A DNA stretch of 56,130 nucleotides from Halomarina oriensis (lineage in GTDB: Archaea; Halobacteriota; Halobacteria; Halobacteriales; Haloarculaceae). Location of the stretch: NCBI RefSeq assembly GCF_009791395.1, contig NZ_WSZK01000025.1:1-56130 (forward strand). Direction: 5' to 3'. Positions within the stretch are counted from its first letter, which is position 1. Every line of letters begins with the position of its first letter. This document shows, one piece after another, positions 1 through 8,655 of this stretch. The notes beneath the pieces are model-generated. The model was given only the letters and a program-made list of their open reading frames with translations, was not told where the DNA came from and made no database searches. Position numbers and translations under genes: made by a program.

Positions 1-71
1 CTCTACCTTTACATGTAAGTTCGCGCGGCGTGCGCCTGCCACGAATCGCCCGGGAAAGAGAGCCCGACCGT

Positions 72-1210
72 TCAGTCGTCCGGCGCGCGCGGCGACCCCC
101 CGAGAGGTCGATGTCGCCGTCGTCGAGGGCGGCCTCGACCTGCCGGGTCGCCGTGACCATGTTCTCCATCTTGCCGTAGGCGACCGTCCGAGGCAGGAGT
201 TTCAGCCCGCAGTCCGGCGAGACGGTCAGTTGTTCGGGGGGGACGACTTCGAAGCCCTGCTGGATGTTCTCGACGACGTCCTCGACGGGTTCGACCTCGG
301 CGGTGTGAGCGTCGACGACTCCCAGCGCCAGGTCCGCGGTGAACTCGTGTTCGGTGAAGACGTCTATCTGGTCGTAGTCGCCGTTGCAGAGTTCCACGTC
401 GAACTCGTCGATAGGGAAGTCGAGAATCTCCGGGTAGATACGCGAGTAGTCGCCGTAACAGACGTGCAGGCCGATGCGCACGTCGTCGGGGATGCCCTCG
501 GTGATGTACTCCAGACACTCGCCGACGATGGCGTGGTCGTCGGGCGTCGTGGCGAGTGCGGGTTCGTCTATCTGGACGTAGCGTGCGCCCGCCTCCACGA
601 GTTTCTCCACCTCGGTGTTGACGAGTTCGGCCAGCGCGAACGCGAGTTCGGCCTCGTCGTCGTAGTGCTCGTTGAACGACCAGTTCGCCAGCGTGTACGG
701 CCCGGTGATGGGGACCTTGACCGGGCGCTGGGCGACGTCGTCGGTGAACGCGAACTCGTCGACCAGCCACGTCTCGTCGTACTCGACTTCGTCGACCACG
801 CTGGGTTTGTCGAAGTAGTTGTGTCCCCACACCTTGACCGGGCCGTGGAACTCGTAGCCCGCGATACGGTGGGCGAAGTACTCGACCATCTCGTTGCGCC
901 GCATCTCGCCGTCGACGACGGCGTCGAGGCCCGCTCGCTCGTGTTCGTGGGTGATGAGCCGCGAGGCGTCGTCTTTCGCCTCCTGCCAGTTGTCCTCGTC
1001 GAAGTCGACGTCGATGTCGAAACTGCCGCGCGGTTCGTCGCTGGCGCGGTCGGCCGCCTTGACCTCCAACTCGCCGTGGTGGAGGTCACGGGCGCGGTTG
1101 AGCCACTTCGGCTTCGGATAGCTCCCCACGACGGTCGTGAGGATGAAGTGGTCGTTCGGGTGGTCGGCCGGGCGGAACTGCTCGCGGTTGGCTGCTGGGT
1201 TTCGTGTCAT
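72..1210 (-). CDS. metE: Methionine synthase, MetE C-terminal/catalytic type, frameshifted near its end
   Basis: Cobalamin-independent-type methionine synthase that transfers a methyl group to homocysteine in the cytoplasm. The protein opens with the family's VVGSYP-like start and carries VDGEMRRNE, GPYTLANWS, QIDEPAL, the HVCYGDY zinc-ligand region and SPDCGLKLLP near the end, so the catalytic UROD/MetE barrel is complete. Its ATG overlaps the stop of the upstream MetE-like gene (ATGA), which implies coupling. As sequenced the frame stays open to the window start. One extra G in the six-base run at 96-101 would give a stop at 72 after about 379 residues. I treat this as a homopolymer indel. 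The methyl donor is unknown, since archaeal core-MetE enzymes often do not use folate polyglutamates. Confidence 0.85.
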
Positions 1211-2196
1211 TGGGTCACCTCCTCGGTGCGGGTCAGCGCACCCAGTGCATCGAGTTTCGCCTCGAACCGCTCGGTCGGCAGGTAGAACGTCTCGGTGTTC
1301 GGCAGGACGAACGCCCGGTCGAACGTCGCGGCGGGGGTGTTCTCGTCGACCCACTCCACGCGCTGGCGGAGCAGGTCCGGCTGTTCGACGCTCGTGTTCT
1401 GCCCGTCGACGAACCCCAGCGCCACCGAGTCGGTCGTCCCGTACTCGTTGATGTTGTAGAGGTTGTCCTCGTGGTCGCTGACGAAGTCGTAGCCCACTGC
1501 GTCCACGTCGGCGTCGAGCAGGTGTGCGTGCGTCTTCTCGCTCAGCGCACCGTAGAACGGGTAGACGACGCTCTCTGCGTCGGACGCCCCGACGACGCGG
1601 TCGATGGCCTCGCTGGCACGTTCGTCCTCGCCGTCTTCGGGGGGTTCCTCCACCAGCGACGGTTCGAGGACGAGCAGGGTCGCGTGGTCGGGGAACTGCT
1701 CGACTTCGCCGACGAGGAACTCGGTGATGGCGTCGAGGAACCCCTCGCCGTAGTGGTCGTCGGTGGCGAGGTCCGCGAGCGTGTACGGGCCGGGAACCAC
1801 GGCCTGTAACTGGTCGCCCGGAACCTCGGCGGCCTCTAGGTCCGCCGCGAGGTCACCGGTCGGCGAGAGGTCGCCCGTCACGACCGGTTCGCGGTAGAAG
1901 TTGTTGTTGTCGTAGTAGCGGACGATACCCTGCGTCTCGACGTTCTCGGCGACGGCCAGCGGGTGCGCGAGGACGTCGTCCCACCGGAGTTGCCCCTCGA
2001 CGATGCGGTCCAGTCCGGCCGCCTGCTGTCGGTCCACGACCTCCGCGCGTGCCCGGTCGTACTGCTCGACCACGGCCGGCGGTTCGTCACCGCTGACCAG
2101 GTCGTCCTTCTGGTGGCCCTTGAGGTCCGCCAACTCCGACTTCGCCCAGTCGGGCAGCGGGAACAGCCCCGTCGTCGTCGCAACGAGTTCGGTCAT
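1207..2196 (-). CDS. MetE-like methionine synthase family protein (first gene of pair)
   Basis: A 329-residue UROD/MetE-superfamily barrel protein, first gene of a two-gene methionine synthase operon. It starts with a TTGLFPLPDW segment and has VEGQLRWDD, GPYTLADL and a conserved-looking C-terminal VLPNTETFYLP. It resembles the N-terminal half of classical MetE or a paralogue that partners the downstream enzyme. The usual His/Cys zinc ligands are less evident than in the downstream gene, so it may be the non-catalytic or methyl-donor-binding partner (inference). The ATG at 2196 is preferred to a GTG one codon upstream because the TATA-like box at 2222-2232 lies about 30 bases away. Confidence 0.8.
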   Translation of the reverse strand: MTELVATTTGLFPLPDWAKSELADLKGHQKDDLVSGDEPPAVVEQYDRARAEVVDRQQAAGLDRIVEGQLRWDDVLAHPLAVAENVETQGIVRYYDNNNFYREPVVTGDLSPTGDLAADLEAAEVPGDQLQAVVPGPYTLADLATDDHYGEGFLDAITEFLVGEVEQFPDHATLLVLEPSLVEEPPEDGEDERASEAIDRVVGASDAESVVYPFYGALSEKTHAHLLDADVDAVGYDFVSDHEDNLYNINEYGTTDSVALGFVDGQNTSVEQPDLLRQRVEWVDENTPAATFDRAFVLPNTETFYLPTERFEAKLDALGALTRTEEVTQ

Positions 2197-2221
2197 CACC
2201 CGCCGCTACGAAACGACCGGT

Positions 2222-2232
2222 GATAATATTTT
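2222..2232 (-). promoter_or_regulatory. TATA-like element of the metE pair
   Basis: AT-rich AAATATTATC on the minus strand about 27-30 bases before the ATG. This fits a leaderless haloarchaeal transcript. Confidence 0.55.
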
Positions 2233-2233
2233 C

Positions 2234-2255
2234 CTGTTGGCGCTATTCCCAACAG
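2234..2255. repeat. Inverted repeat between the hemK-like and metE genes
   Basis: Perfect 7-base arms, CTGTTGG (2234-2240) and CCAACAG (2249-2255), with an 8-base spacer. It lies directly after the stop of the methyltransferase gene and just upstream of the metE TATA-like box. It could be a transcript-end hairpin or an operator for methionine control. Sequence alone does not decide. Confidence 0.45.
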
Positions 2256-2834
2256 TTATTCAGCGTGGGCGAGTTCGAGGACGACCAGTCGCTCGAACGG
2301 GAACGACTCCTCGGCGACTTCTCGGGCCGCAAGCCCGTTCTCGGCCGCTCGCGCGGTGACGGCCCCGACGTCCGTCAGCGAGGAGACGAGCAGGAACGCC
2401 CGGCCGTCGGGAGCGAGCACCCGTGGTAGGTCGTCGAGGAACGGGTCGATGGCCCGCCGGCCGTCCGGCCCTCCCGACAGCGCGTACTCCATCCAGTCGT
2501 CCCACTCGGCGTCCGGGTCGGTCGGGAGGTACGGCGGGTTGAACGTGACGGCGTCGAACGGGCCGGTCAGGCCGTCGAGCAGGTTCGACCGGACGACGCC
2601 GACGCCGTGGTCTCGGGCCTCCCGGACCGCGAGCGGACTGATGTCCACGCCGAGCACGTCGAGACCGGTCTGCTCGCCGACGTGTGCGGCGACGTACCCC
2701 GACCCGGTTCCGACGTCCACGACACGGGCGTCGCCGGGGAGCGCCGCGAGTTCCTCGGCGGCCGTCTCCGCGAGCAGGTGGGAGTCCTCCGCCGGTTGGT
2801 AGACCTGCTCGGTGGCCGTCTCGCGGTCGACCAT
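2256..2834 (-). CDS. HemK2/Mtq2-type protein N5-glutamine methyltransferase
   Basis: A 192-residue class I SAM methyltransferase. It has the SAM-binding VVDVGTGSGYVA (about residues 38-50) and the catalytic NPPY motif in FNPPYLPTD, which mark the HemK/PrmC/Mtq2 branch. Relatives methylate the GGQ glutamine of class-1 release factor. It lacks the N-terminal domain of bacterial PrmC, as archaeal/eukaryotic Mtq2 forms do. Its ATG shares a base with the stop of the upstream MscS gene (TGATG), so it is the last gene of a coupled ksgA-mscS-hemK set. It could also act on other proteins or RNA. Confidence 0.85.
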   Translation of the reverse strand: MVDRETATEQVYQPAEDSHLLAETAAEELAALPGDARVVDVGTGSGYVAAHVGEQTGLDVLGVDISPLAVREARDHGVGVVRSNLLDGLTGPFDAVTFNPPYLPTDPDAEWDDWMEYALSGGPDGRRAIDPFLDDLPRVLAPDGRAFLLVSSLTDVGAVTARAAENGLAAREVAEESFPFERLVVLELAHAE

Positions 2835-3937
2835 CAGTCGCCACCTCCGGTCGCCTGTTCGCGTTCGCGCACCGATGTGTCGACGTCGGCCTCGAACGTC
2901 GCCTCCGGGCGCGTCGAGAGGACGCGCTGTGGGAACGGAATCCCGACGCCCTCGGCCTCGAAGCGGGTCTTGACGGCCTCGACGACCACGCTCTTGGCCT
3001 GCCAGTAGCGGGCCGCACTCGGGTTCTGAATCCAGAACCGGAGTTCGAGCACGACCGCACTGTCCCCGAACCGCGTCACGACCGCACGGGGACCGGGCGT
3101 CTCCATCAGTTCGTCGAGGTCACGCATCGCCTCCTCGGCGAGCGAGACGGCCTCCTCGACGTCCGTCTCGTAGTCGACGCCCACCTCCAGCGAGACGCGC
3201 AGGCGACCCATCCGCGAGCGGTTGACGATGTCGTTCGAGGTGACCTCGTCGTTCGGGATGATGACGTACTCGTCGTCGAACGTCCGCAGCGTCGTGTTGA
3301 ACAGGCTCACGTCCCGAACGATACCCTCGCGCTCGGACATCTCGACCCAGTCGCCGATCTCGAAGGGCCGGGAGAACAGCAGGACGAAGCCCGCGAACAC
3401 CGCACCGAGCGTCTGACGGGCCGCGAGGCCGAGGACGACACCCAGTGCCCCCGCGCTGAGCACGAGGTCACGCGGGTTGACGCCCGCGAGTGCCAGCAAG
3501 ACGAGGATCGTCAACAGATAGATGGCGAGTTGCGCGACGTGGTAGAACGCTTCCTGTCGGTGTCCCGTAATGTAATCACCGTCGCGTTCGACCAGCAGCG
3601 TCTTGCTGATTCGGGTGAGCGTGTAGGCGACTACGACGCTCAACCCCGCGACGATGACCCGGGCCCACGCCTTCCCGGCATCGACGCTCGGGAGGTCGAG
3701 GTTGTCGAGGAACTGACCGTTCGCGTCCCACGTCGTCAGCAGGAACCAGCCGGTGAGAACGGTCGCGACGGTGAACAGGATAGACTGGGTGGCGTCGGCG
3801 GACTCGGCACTGAGACGCCGCTCTAGCGGGTCGCCGAGACGGAGTATCAGCTTCCCGACGAACAGGAGCGCCGCCAGCGCCAGCAACGTGACGAGAACGT
3901 CGTTCACCTGCCCATCGAGGACGCCACCGCTCTGCAT
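2834..3937 (-). CDS. MscS-family mechanosensitive channel
   Basis: A 367-residue small-conductance mechanosensitive channel in the cytoplasmic membrane, expected to release solutes on hypo-osmotic shock. About five hydrophobic segments occupy the first 200 residues. The pore helix reads GALGVVLGLAARQTLG, followed by the beta-domain signature FEIGDWVEM and VIIPNDEVTSNDIVN, then a cytoplasmic alpha/beta domain. I chose the ATG at 3937, which shares a base with the ksgA stop (TGATG), over a start eight codons upstream inside ksgA. Presence within the ksgA operon is usual for haloarchaea, but any functional link is unknown. Confidence 0.9.
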   Translation of the reverse strand: MQSGGVLDGQVNDVLVTLLALAALLFVGKLILRLGDPLERRLSAESADATQSILFTVATVLTGWFLLTTWDANGQFLDNLDLPSVDAGKAWARVIVAGLSVVVAYTLTRISKTLLVERDGDYITGHRQEAFYHVAQLAIYLLTILVLLALAGVNPRDLVLSAGALGVVLGLAARQTLGAVFAGFVLLFSRPFEIGDWVEMSEREGIVRDVSLFNTTLRTFDDEYVIIPNDEVTSNDIVNRSRMGRLRVSLEVGVDYETDVEEAVSLAEEAMRDLDELMETPGPRAVVTRFGDSAVVLELRFWIQNPSAARYWQAKSVVVEAVKTRFEAEGVGIPFPQRVLSTRPEATFEADVDTSVREREQATGGGD

Positions 3938-4806
3938 CAGCGTGGCTCCCCGTACTCCCACGCGAGTGCGGCGAGTGCGGCGAAGTCCGCGGGCGAGAGG
4001 TCACCCGCCCGCGCGCTCAACAGGTCTTCGTCCGCTCGCTCGACCACCGCGTCCGCGTCGTCCAGTTCCGAGATGTGCGCCGTGTTGCGAATCGCGTTGC
4101 GGACCGTCTTCCGACGCTGGGTGAAGACGGCGGTGACGAACTGCAAGAAGAACTGGGCGTTCGGGACGTCGTAGTCGGGAGCACGCGGCGTCACGCGGAC
4201 GACGCTACTCTCGACGGCCGGTGCGGGCGAGAACGCCTCTTTCGGGACCGGTTCGACCACCGCCACGTCGGCGTAGTGGCCCGCCGTCACCGACAGGCGG
4301 CCGTACTCCGAGGTGCCGGGGTCGGCGGCCATCCGCTCGGCGAACTCCCGCTGGAACATCAGCACCATCGGGACACCGAGCGGCAGGAGGCGGAAGGTAA
4401 TCTCCGAGGAGACGCTGTAGGGCAGGTTCGAGACGCTCGCGGTCACGTCGTCGGGCAGGTCCACTTCGAGCGCGTCGCCTTCGAGGATGGACAACCGCCC
4501 CTCGTCGATGTCGTCGGCGAACTCCTCGCGGAGGAACCCCGCGAACATCGGGTCGCGTTCGACGACGGTCACCCGACCGTCCGCCGGGGCGCTCGCCAGC
4601 AGGCGGTCGGTCAGCACGCCCGGTCCGCCGCCGACTTCGAGGACGTGGCTCCGGTCGGCCCCCTCGGGGAGGTACTCCGGGATGCGGTCGACGACCCGGT
4701 CGTCGACGAGGAAGTGCTGGTCGTGGTTCGGGTCGCCACGCGCCCCCGCTCGACGGATGAGTGCATCGGGGTCGCGTGTCCCCGCCGTGACCGGTCGCTC
4801 GCTCAT
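3937..4806 (-). CDS. ksgA: 16S rRNA dimethyladenosine methyltransferase KsgA/Dim1
   Basis: A 289-residue enzyme that dimethylates two adjacent adenosines near the 3' end of 16S rRNA during small-subunit maturation. It shows the N-terminal DQHFLVDDRVV, SAM motif VLEVGGGPGVLTDRL, acidic motif VVERD and catalytic motif IV NLPYSVSS. The C-terminal helical domain includes TQRRKTVRNAIRN. The ATG at 4806 opens the recognisable N-terminus. The long open frame upstream is only the shifted frame of DUF655, not a fusion. The downstream mscS start overlaps its stop. Confidence 0.95.
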   Translation of the reverse strand: MSERPVTAGTRDPDALIRRAGARGDPNHDQHFLVDDRVVDRIPEYLPEGADRSHVLEVGGGPGVLTDRLLASAPADGRVTVVERDPMFAGFLREEFADDIDEGRLSILEGDALEVDLPDDVTASVSNLPYSVSSEITFRLLPLGVPMVLMFQREFAERMAADPGTSEYGRLSVTAGHYADVAVVEPVPKEAFSPAPAVESSVVRVTPRAPDYDVPNAQFFLQFVTAVFTQRRKTVRNAIRNTAHISELDDADAVVERADEDLLSARAGDLSPADFAALAALAWEYGEPR

Positions 4807-4865
4807 TGGCGCGACGTAGTTCGGCGGGACGCAAAAAGGCGTTTCATCGTCCTCGGCGGTGCTCG

Positions 4866-5415
4866 CTACTGGACGAACGAACGGTACTTCAACTCGTCTT
4901 CGCGCAGTTCTTCGAGGATGCGCTCGACGACGGTCTCCTTGGGGTCGTGGAGCCCCGAGACCCGCTCGTCGAGGTCCTCGAAGCTCTCGAAGGGACGACG
5001 CTTGCGCTCGTCGAGGATGGTGTCCCTGAGCTTCTTCCCGATACCCGGCAGGAGGTTCAACTGGTGGAGACGCAGCGTGATGGGCTGAGCCTCGTTGTAG
5101 TGGTCGACGAACCGCCGTTCGTCCTCGTCGACGATCTCCTGGACGGCGTACTCGAGTTCCGAGCGCGCCCCCCCCGGAGAGTTCCTCGTGGTCGACGCGC
5201 GAGACCGTCACCACGCCCTCGCCGTGGACGTCGATGCGGTCGCCAAACGAGATGTCGACGTCCGGTTCGAGGACGCACTCGTAGAGACCGAAGTTCTCGA
5301 CACCGAGTGCGTACGCGAGTGGCGACTTCTGCGAGCGGGGACGGTCGTCGTCGGCCCGTCCGTGTGGGAGGAAATCGAGGACGACCGCGACCGACCCACT
5401 GTCGGTACTGGACAT
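4866..5415 (-). pseudogene. DUF655 family protein, interrupted by a one-base insertion in a G8 run
   Basis: Archaeal DUF655 proteins (about 180-190 residues) sit beside ksgA and rpoF and contain a helix-hairpin-helix nucleic-acid-binding segment. The N-terminal half is clear in one frame (VVLDFLPHGR, KSPLAYALGVENFGLYE). The C-terminal half is clear in another (LNLLPGIGKKLRDTILDERK, then a tail DELKYRSFVQ). The switch is at the eight-base C run at 5168-5175 (G on the coding strand). Removing one base joins the halves into 182 residues reading through LSGGARSELEYAV. Length and motifs are otherwise intact, so this may be a sequencing error rather than a dead gene. Confidence 0.85.
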
Positions 5416-5551
5416 ACCACCGACAACGGGGAGGAGCTATTTAAGCGTACGTCGGATGCGTGCCCACTGGCACGATGAGTGCGTGCCCGCTGGCACGGTG
5501 GGTGCGTCGACTGGCCCGCTCCGAACGCGGGCCCGAGGAGACGTCGGTGGC

Positions 5552-5908
5552 TCAGACGTACTTCTTGACGACGTTGAGGAGGTCGTCGAGTTCGTCGCCC
5601 GACAGCGAGTAGCGCTGCTGGGCGTAGACCGACCGCATCTCGTTGCGCGTCCGCGGGAGCAGGTCGGCGATCTTGAACGCGATGGACTCGCTGACCTTCT
5701 CGTGTTCCTGCAACTCCTCGACGAGCGCACGCGAGTCCTCGGCGTCGAGTTCGGCGAACCGGTTGACGTGCTCGATGGCGCGCGCGAGTTCGTAGCGCAT
5801 CTCACGCTCCTCGTCGAGGGCTCGCTCGTCCTCGATGTCGGCGAGTAGCTCCTTGACCTCGGAGGTCGTGAGATACTCCTCGTCGACGATTTCCTTGAAT
5901 ATCGTCAT
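5552..5908 (-). CDS. rpoF: DNA-directed RNA polymerase subunit F (Rpo4)
   Basis: A 118-residue RpoF/Rpo4 subunit that forms the RNA polymerase stalk with Rpo7. Its helical Rpb4-like sequence runs from FKEIVDEEYLTTSEVKELL to LLNVVKKYV and is full length. The start lies two bases from the L21e stop on the same strand, so it is co-transcribed downstream of rpl21e. DUF655 and ksgA follow, the usual archaeal order. About 136 bases separate it from DUF655. Confidence 0.95.
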   Translation of the reverse strand: MTIFKEIVDEEYLTTSEVKELLADIEDERALDEEREMRYELARAIEHVNRFAELDAEDSRALVEELQEHEKVSESIAFKIADLLPRTRNEMRSVYAQQRYSLSGDELDDLLNVVKKYV

Positions 5909-5910
5909 TC

Positions 5911-6204
5911 CTACTCCTGCTGGCGCGTCAGGTGCGCGGCGCGGGCGATGAGCGTCTTGTCCTTCCCGCCGTCGTTGATCTGCACCTTGAACGCGCGTCC
6001 CTGCTGGCCGACGACCGTCCCGGTGTGGCCGTTGAACCGCGGGTGGAATCGCCCTTCGGGGGTCGAGGGGTCGATCTTGAGGTGGACCTTCTCGCCCTCC
6101 TCGTACTGCTGGATGGCACGCTGGGGCGGCGACGTACCGCGCTGGCGTGGGTCGTTCGACAGCTTCTGACGGGTGCCGTGGTAAGGGCCGTTAGAACTCG
6201 GCAT
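5911..6204 (-). CDS. rpl21e: 50S ribosomal protein L21e
   Basis: A 97-residue large-subunit ribosomal protein found in archaea and eukaryotes. The start [20 protein letters not shown] and the KOW-like [18 protein letters not shown] segment are diagnostic. It heads the rpl21e-rpoF unit. The ATG at 6204 is supported by family similarity and by a TATA-like box 29 bases upstream. The longer open frame reaching 6384 is not needed. Confidence 0.95.
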   Translation of the reverse strand: MPSSNGPYHGTRQKLSNDPRQRGTSPPQRAIQQYEEGEKVHLKIDPSTPEGRFHPRFNGHTGTVVGQQGRAFKVQINDGGKDKTLIARAAHLTRQQE

Positions 6205-6229
6205 TTGCCGAGGATACCAACACGACGGA

Positions 6230-6237
6230 CATAAAAG
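6230..6237 (-). promoter_or_regulatory. TATA-like element of rpl21e-rpoF
   Basis: CTTTTATG on the minus strand, centred about 29 bases before the rpl21e ATG. Consistent with a leaderless transcript. Confidence 0.5.
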
Positions 6238-6250
6238 ATGCGTTCCTCGC

Positions 6251-6607
6251 TCACCGACGTGGGTCGTTGCCACGCTTTCGGCGTCGTCGTGCGACCAGCC
6301 ACGCGACGACCAGCACACCCAACAGCACGAACCGGTCGTACAGGAGGTGGTAGAGCGGGTGTGCGTGCGGGTGGAACCGCTCACGTCGCAACACCACCAC
6401 CTCCTCGAAGACGGCCATGACCACCGGGTCGGTCGGGTAGGGTTCCCGGTAGACCCGACGGGCGGTCCACGGGAGCGACCACTTCGCGGGGACGAACTCC
6501 GGTGGAATCCCGTCGCCCTCCCGAGTGACCGTCACCCGCCGCCCGACCGGAAGCTCACGGAGGCGGTCGAGTTCGGCCGGCGAGACGACGGGCGATGCCG
6601 CGCGCAT
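6251..6607 (-). CDS. Hypothetical membrane-anchored protein
   Basis: I do not recognise this 118-residue protein. A soluble N-terminal part of about 90 residues ([17 protein letters not shown] opening) precedes one hydrophobic segment ([13 protein letters not shown]) and an arginine/lysine-rich tail RRRRKRG, which predicts a cytoplasmic C-terminus. The soluble part would then face outward, or the protein could be tail-anchored. It lies between aEF-1beta and rpl21e on the same strand. The ATG at 6607 is a guess; an earlier in-frame start exists at 6637. Confidence 0.6.
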   Translation of the reverse strand: MRAASPVVSPAELDRLRELPVGRRVTVTREGDGIPPEFVPAKWSLPWTARRVYREPYPTDPVVMAVFEEVVVLRRERFHPHAHPLYHLLYDRFVLLGVLVVAWLVARRRRKRGNDPRR

Positions 6608-6721
6608 ACGTACTGCAACCGCGGACGAGGGTTTCACTCCGTTGGTTGCGGAGGATTCGGCCGGCCGCCGGCCGCGACGCTCGGCGGATCGGCGGCCCCT
6701 CGAAAATCGACGCGCGGTCGT

Positions 6722-6988
6722 TCAGATACGGCCCATCTGGTCGACGTCGACGCTCTCGACGCCGTCGACGTCGGCGAACGACTCCTCGACGGCCTCCGTC
6801 CCGCCGGCCTCGTCGGGGATGATGACCGTCGGCAGCAGGGCGACGAGACCGAACGCGACGTCCTCACGGTCGGTGCGCGATATCTTCGCCCCCTCGGGCA
6901 GCGAGTCCTCCAGTCGCTCCTGGAGGTCGTCGAGGTCGACGTCGGGGCTGTTCGGCATGACCTTGAGACGGGCGGCGACCTTTCCCAT
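6722..6988 (-). CDS. Translation elongation factor aEF-1 beta
   Basis: An 88-residue archaeal elongation factor 1-beta, the guanine-nucleotide exchange factor for aEF-1A. The start [20 protein letters not shown] and the compact alpha/beta domain ending [12 protein letters not shown] match the family, and the length is typical. It begins two bases after the stop of the zinc-ribbon microprotein gene on the same strand, so the two form an operon, an arrangement kept across haloarchaea. Confidence 0.93.
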   Translation of the reverse strand: MGKVAARLKVMPNSPDVDLDDLQERLEDSLPEGAKISRTDREDVAFGLVALLPTVIIPDEAGGTEAVEESFADVDGVESVDVDQMGRI

Positions 6989-6990
6989 GA

Positions 6991-7167
6991 TTACGGCCCC
7001 GTGAACCCGCAGTCCGGGCACTGGTAGAGGTTGCTCTGCTTGCGGCACTTCGAGCAGCGGTAGATCTGCTGTCCGCAGTCGGGGCACTTGAACGCGGCCG
7101 CGGTCGTCCCGGAGATGTTGATCCCGCAGGAGACGCATTTGCGCTTCTGGCGCTGTTCCTGACTCAT
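6991..7167 (-). CDS. Zinc-ribbon microprotein (HVO_2753 type)
   Basis: A 58-residue protein with four CxxC knuckles: CVSCG, CPDCG, CSKCR, CPDCG. These should form two zinc-binding sites. It matches the DUF1610-like zinc-finger microprotein studied in Haloferax volcanii as HVO_2753. It sits directly upstream of aEF-1beta, and conserved linkage suggests a translation-related role (inference). The start [10 protein letters not shown] is preceded by a TATA-like box 27 bases away. Confidence 0.9.
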   Translation of the reverse strand: MSQEQRQKRKCVSCGINISGTTAAAFKCPDCGQQIYRCSKCRKQSNLYQCPDCGFTGP

Positions 7168-7190
7168 ACCTCACGTCACCGGCCGACGCG

Positions 7191-7198
7191 GTTTAATC
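7191..7198 (-). promoter_or_regulatory. TATA-like element of the zinc-ribbon/aEF-1beta operon
   Basis: GATTAAAC on the minus strand, about 27 bases before the ATG at 7167. Leaderless spacing. Confidence 0.5.
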
Positions 7199-7269
7199 CT
7201 TGCCAAACCGCCGGGAGCGTGCGATTGTGACACACGCCCGCCGAAATCCTCGTTCTCCCGAGGGCGGCC

Positions 7270-8655
7270 TCAGACGCGCTCGAACTTCGTCCCGTAGCGC
7301 GTGACGCCCTCCTGTGTGTAGAGTCGGCGGAGAACGCCCCGAACCTCGTCATCCACGTCCACCTCACCGACGGTCTGTCCGGGGAGGCTCACCGCTCCGT
7401 CGCCGTCGGCCGCCGCGAACCGGACCACGACGACGCCGAACGCGCCACCGCGCTTCTGCTGGGGGGCGAACTCCGGCGGCGCACCGCCCTGCCCGATGCG
7501 TGTCGCCGCCTCGACGGTGCCTATCTCCGCTAGGCGCGTCTCCTCGTACTCGACCAGTTCACGACAGTCCGGACACGCGCCCTCCGGTGGGAACGCGAGC
7601 GCCCCACAGTCGGGACAGCGCCCGGCGACGAGTCGGTGACGCTGCGGGAGCGAGCGGTTCCACGTCGGCATCGTGACGTACGCCGCACCGGTGCCGGCCG
7701 CGTCGTCGCTCAGTTCCCCTCGGAGACGGAGTGCGTGGGCGTAGTCCACCTCGTCGCCCGCGTCGAGTGCGAGCGACGTGGGCAGGTCTCCCGATGCCTC
7801 GACTCGAAGCACGTCCGCGCCGCCCCCGCCGACGCCGACACAGAGGACCGCCTCGTGACCGGCCGCGAGTGCGCGGGCGAGCGCGAGCGGTGCGCCCGCC
7901 GCCCCGAGGTCACCCAGGTCGTGGACGACCGCACAGGCCCGGATGGCGTCGCTCTCCACCCCGAGTGCACCCGCCGCGCGGTAGGGCCGTTTCCCGTCCG
8001 GTGCGGTGATGGCGACGGCGTCGGCGTCCGCCGTCGTGACCGCCTCGCTCGCGGCCGCGACGGGACCGGTGAACGCCGAGCGGTCGTAGCCCGTGACGCC
8101 GAGACCGTCGATGCGGTCGCTCCCCGCCTCGCGGAAGCGCACGCCCGGTGCGGGTTCGGCGTGGGTCGCGTGGTCGACGACGCTCGCGGGTCCGTCCGCG
8201 CCGATCACGAACGCCGCCGCGCCCGCCCCCGCCGCGTGGCCCCGGTCGTCGTCCGGTTCGCCCCGTGGGCAGTCCGCGACGACGGCGAGGCCCGACTCGG
8301 GGGCGTCGAGCAGGGCCGCCGTCCCGGCGCGGGCGTCACCCGTGTAGAGTCGGAGCGTGGCGTCCTCGCGCAGGTCGAGCATCGAGGCGAGACGTGCGAG
8401 CAGGTCGCCCTCGGCCATCGGTGGGGTCGTCGTGGCGAACCCGAGCCAGTCGAGTTCGTCGGGGGCGACGTCGCCTGCGTCGAGTGCCCGCTTCGCCGCC
8501 GCGACGCCCATCGTCAGCGCGTCCTCGTCGGCCGCCGGTATCGCCGTGGACTCGATGCCCGAGGGTGAACTGCCCCACGCCTCGGCGATGGCGTCTGCGG
8601 AGAGTCGCCGAGCAGGGGCGTACCCACCGACGGCGCGGATGGTGGGTCGGGTCAT
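7270..8655 (-). CDS. HMG-CoA synthase/KAS-III-like protein fused to a DUF35 zinc-ribbon OB domain
   Basis: A 461-residue fusion. Residues 1-320 have the thiolase-fold HMG-CoA synthase/ketoacyl synthase III pattern (GGYAPARRLS opening, ATTTPP). Residues about 330-461 form a DUF35 domain with a zinc ribbon (Cys 347, 350, 361, 364) and an OB fold. The nucleophile segment reads GDARAGTAAL, with alanine 108 where active enzymes have cysteine, so the first domain is probably not a normal condensing enzyme. It overlaps the upstream thiolase gene by ATGA. In methanogens thiolase, HMG-CoA synthase and DUF35 form one complex that channels acetoacetyl-CoA; this pair looks like a fused, possibly non-catalytic relative. 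Confidence 0.75.
   Translation of the reverse strand: MTRPTIRAVGGYAPARRLSADAIAEAWGSSPSGIESTAIPAADEDALTMGVAAAKRALDAGDVAPDELDWLGFATTTPPMAEGDLLARLASMLDLREDATLRLYTGDARAGTAALLDAPESGLAVVADCPRGEPDDDRGHAAGAGAAAFVIGADGPASVVDHATHAEPAPGVRFREAGSDRIDGLGVTGYDRSAFTGPVAAASEAVTTADADAVAITAPDGKRPYRAAGALGVESDAIRACAVVHDLGDLGAAGAPLALARALAAGHEAVLCVGVGGGGADVLRVEASGDLPTSLALDAGDEVDYAHALRLRGELSDDAAGTGAAYVTMPTWNRSLPQRHRLVAGRCPDCGALAFPPEGACPDCRELVEYEETRLAEIGTVEAATRIGQGGAPPEFAPQQKRGGAFGVVVVRFAAADGDGAVSLPGQTVGEVDVDDEVRGVLRRLYTQEGVTRYGTKFERV

Noticed and set aside
230-1285. Long plus-strand frames opposite the metE genes
   Set aside because: They are antisense shadows of GC-rich coding DNA. The minus strand has the recognisable MetE motifs.
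3937-5415. A 492-residue open frame that would fuse DUF655 to KsgA
   Set aside because: The middle section is Arg/Pro-rich nonsense. It arises from the G8 frameshift in DUF655; KsgA has its own ATG at 4806.
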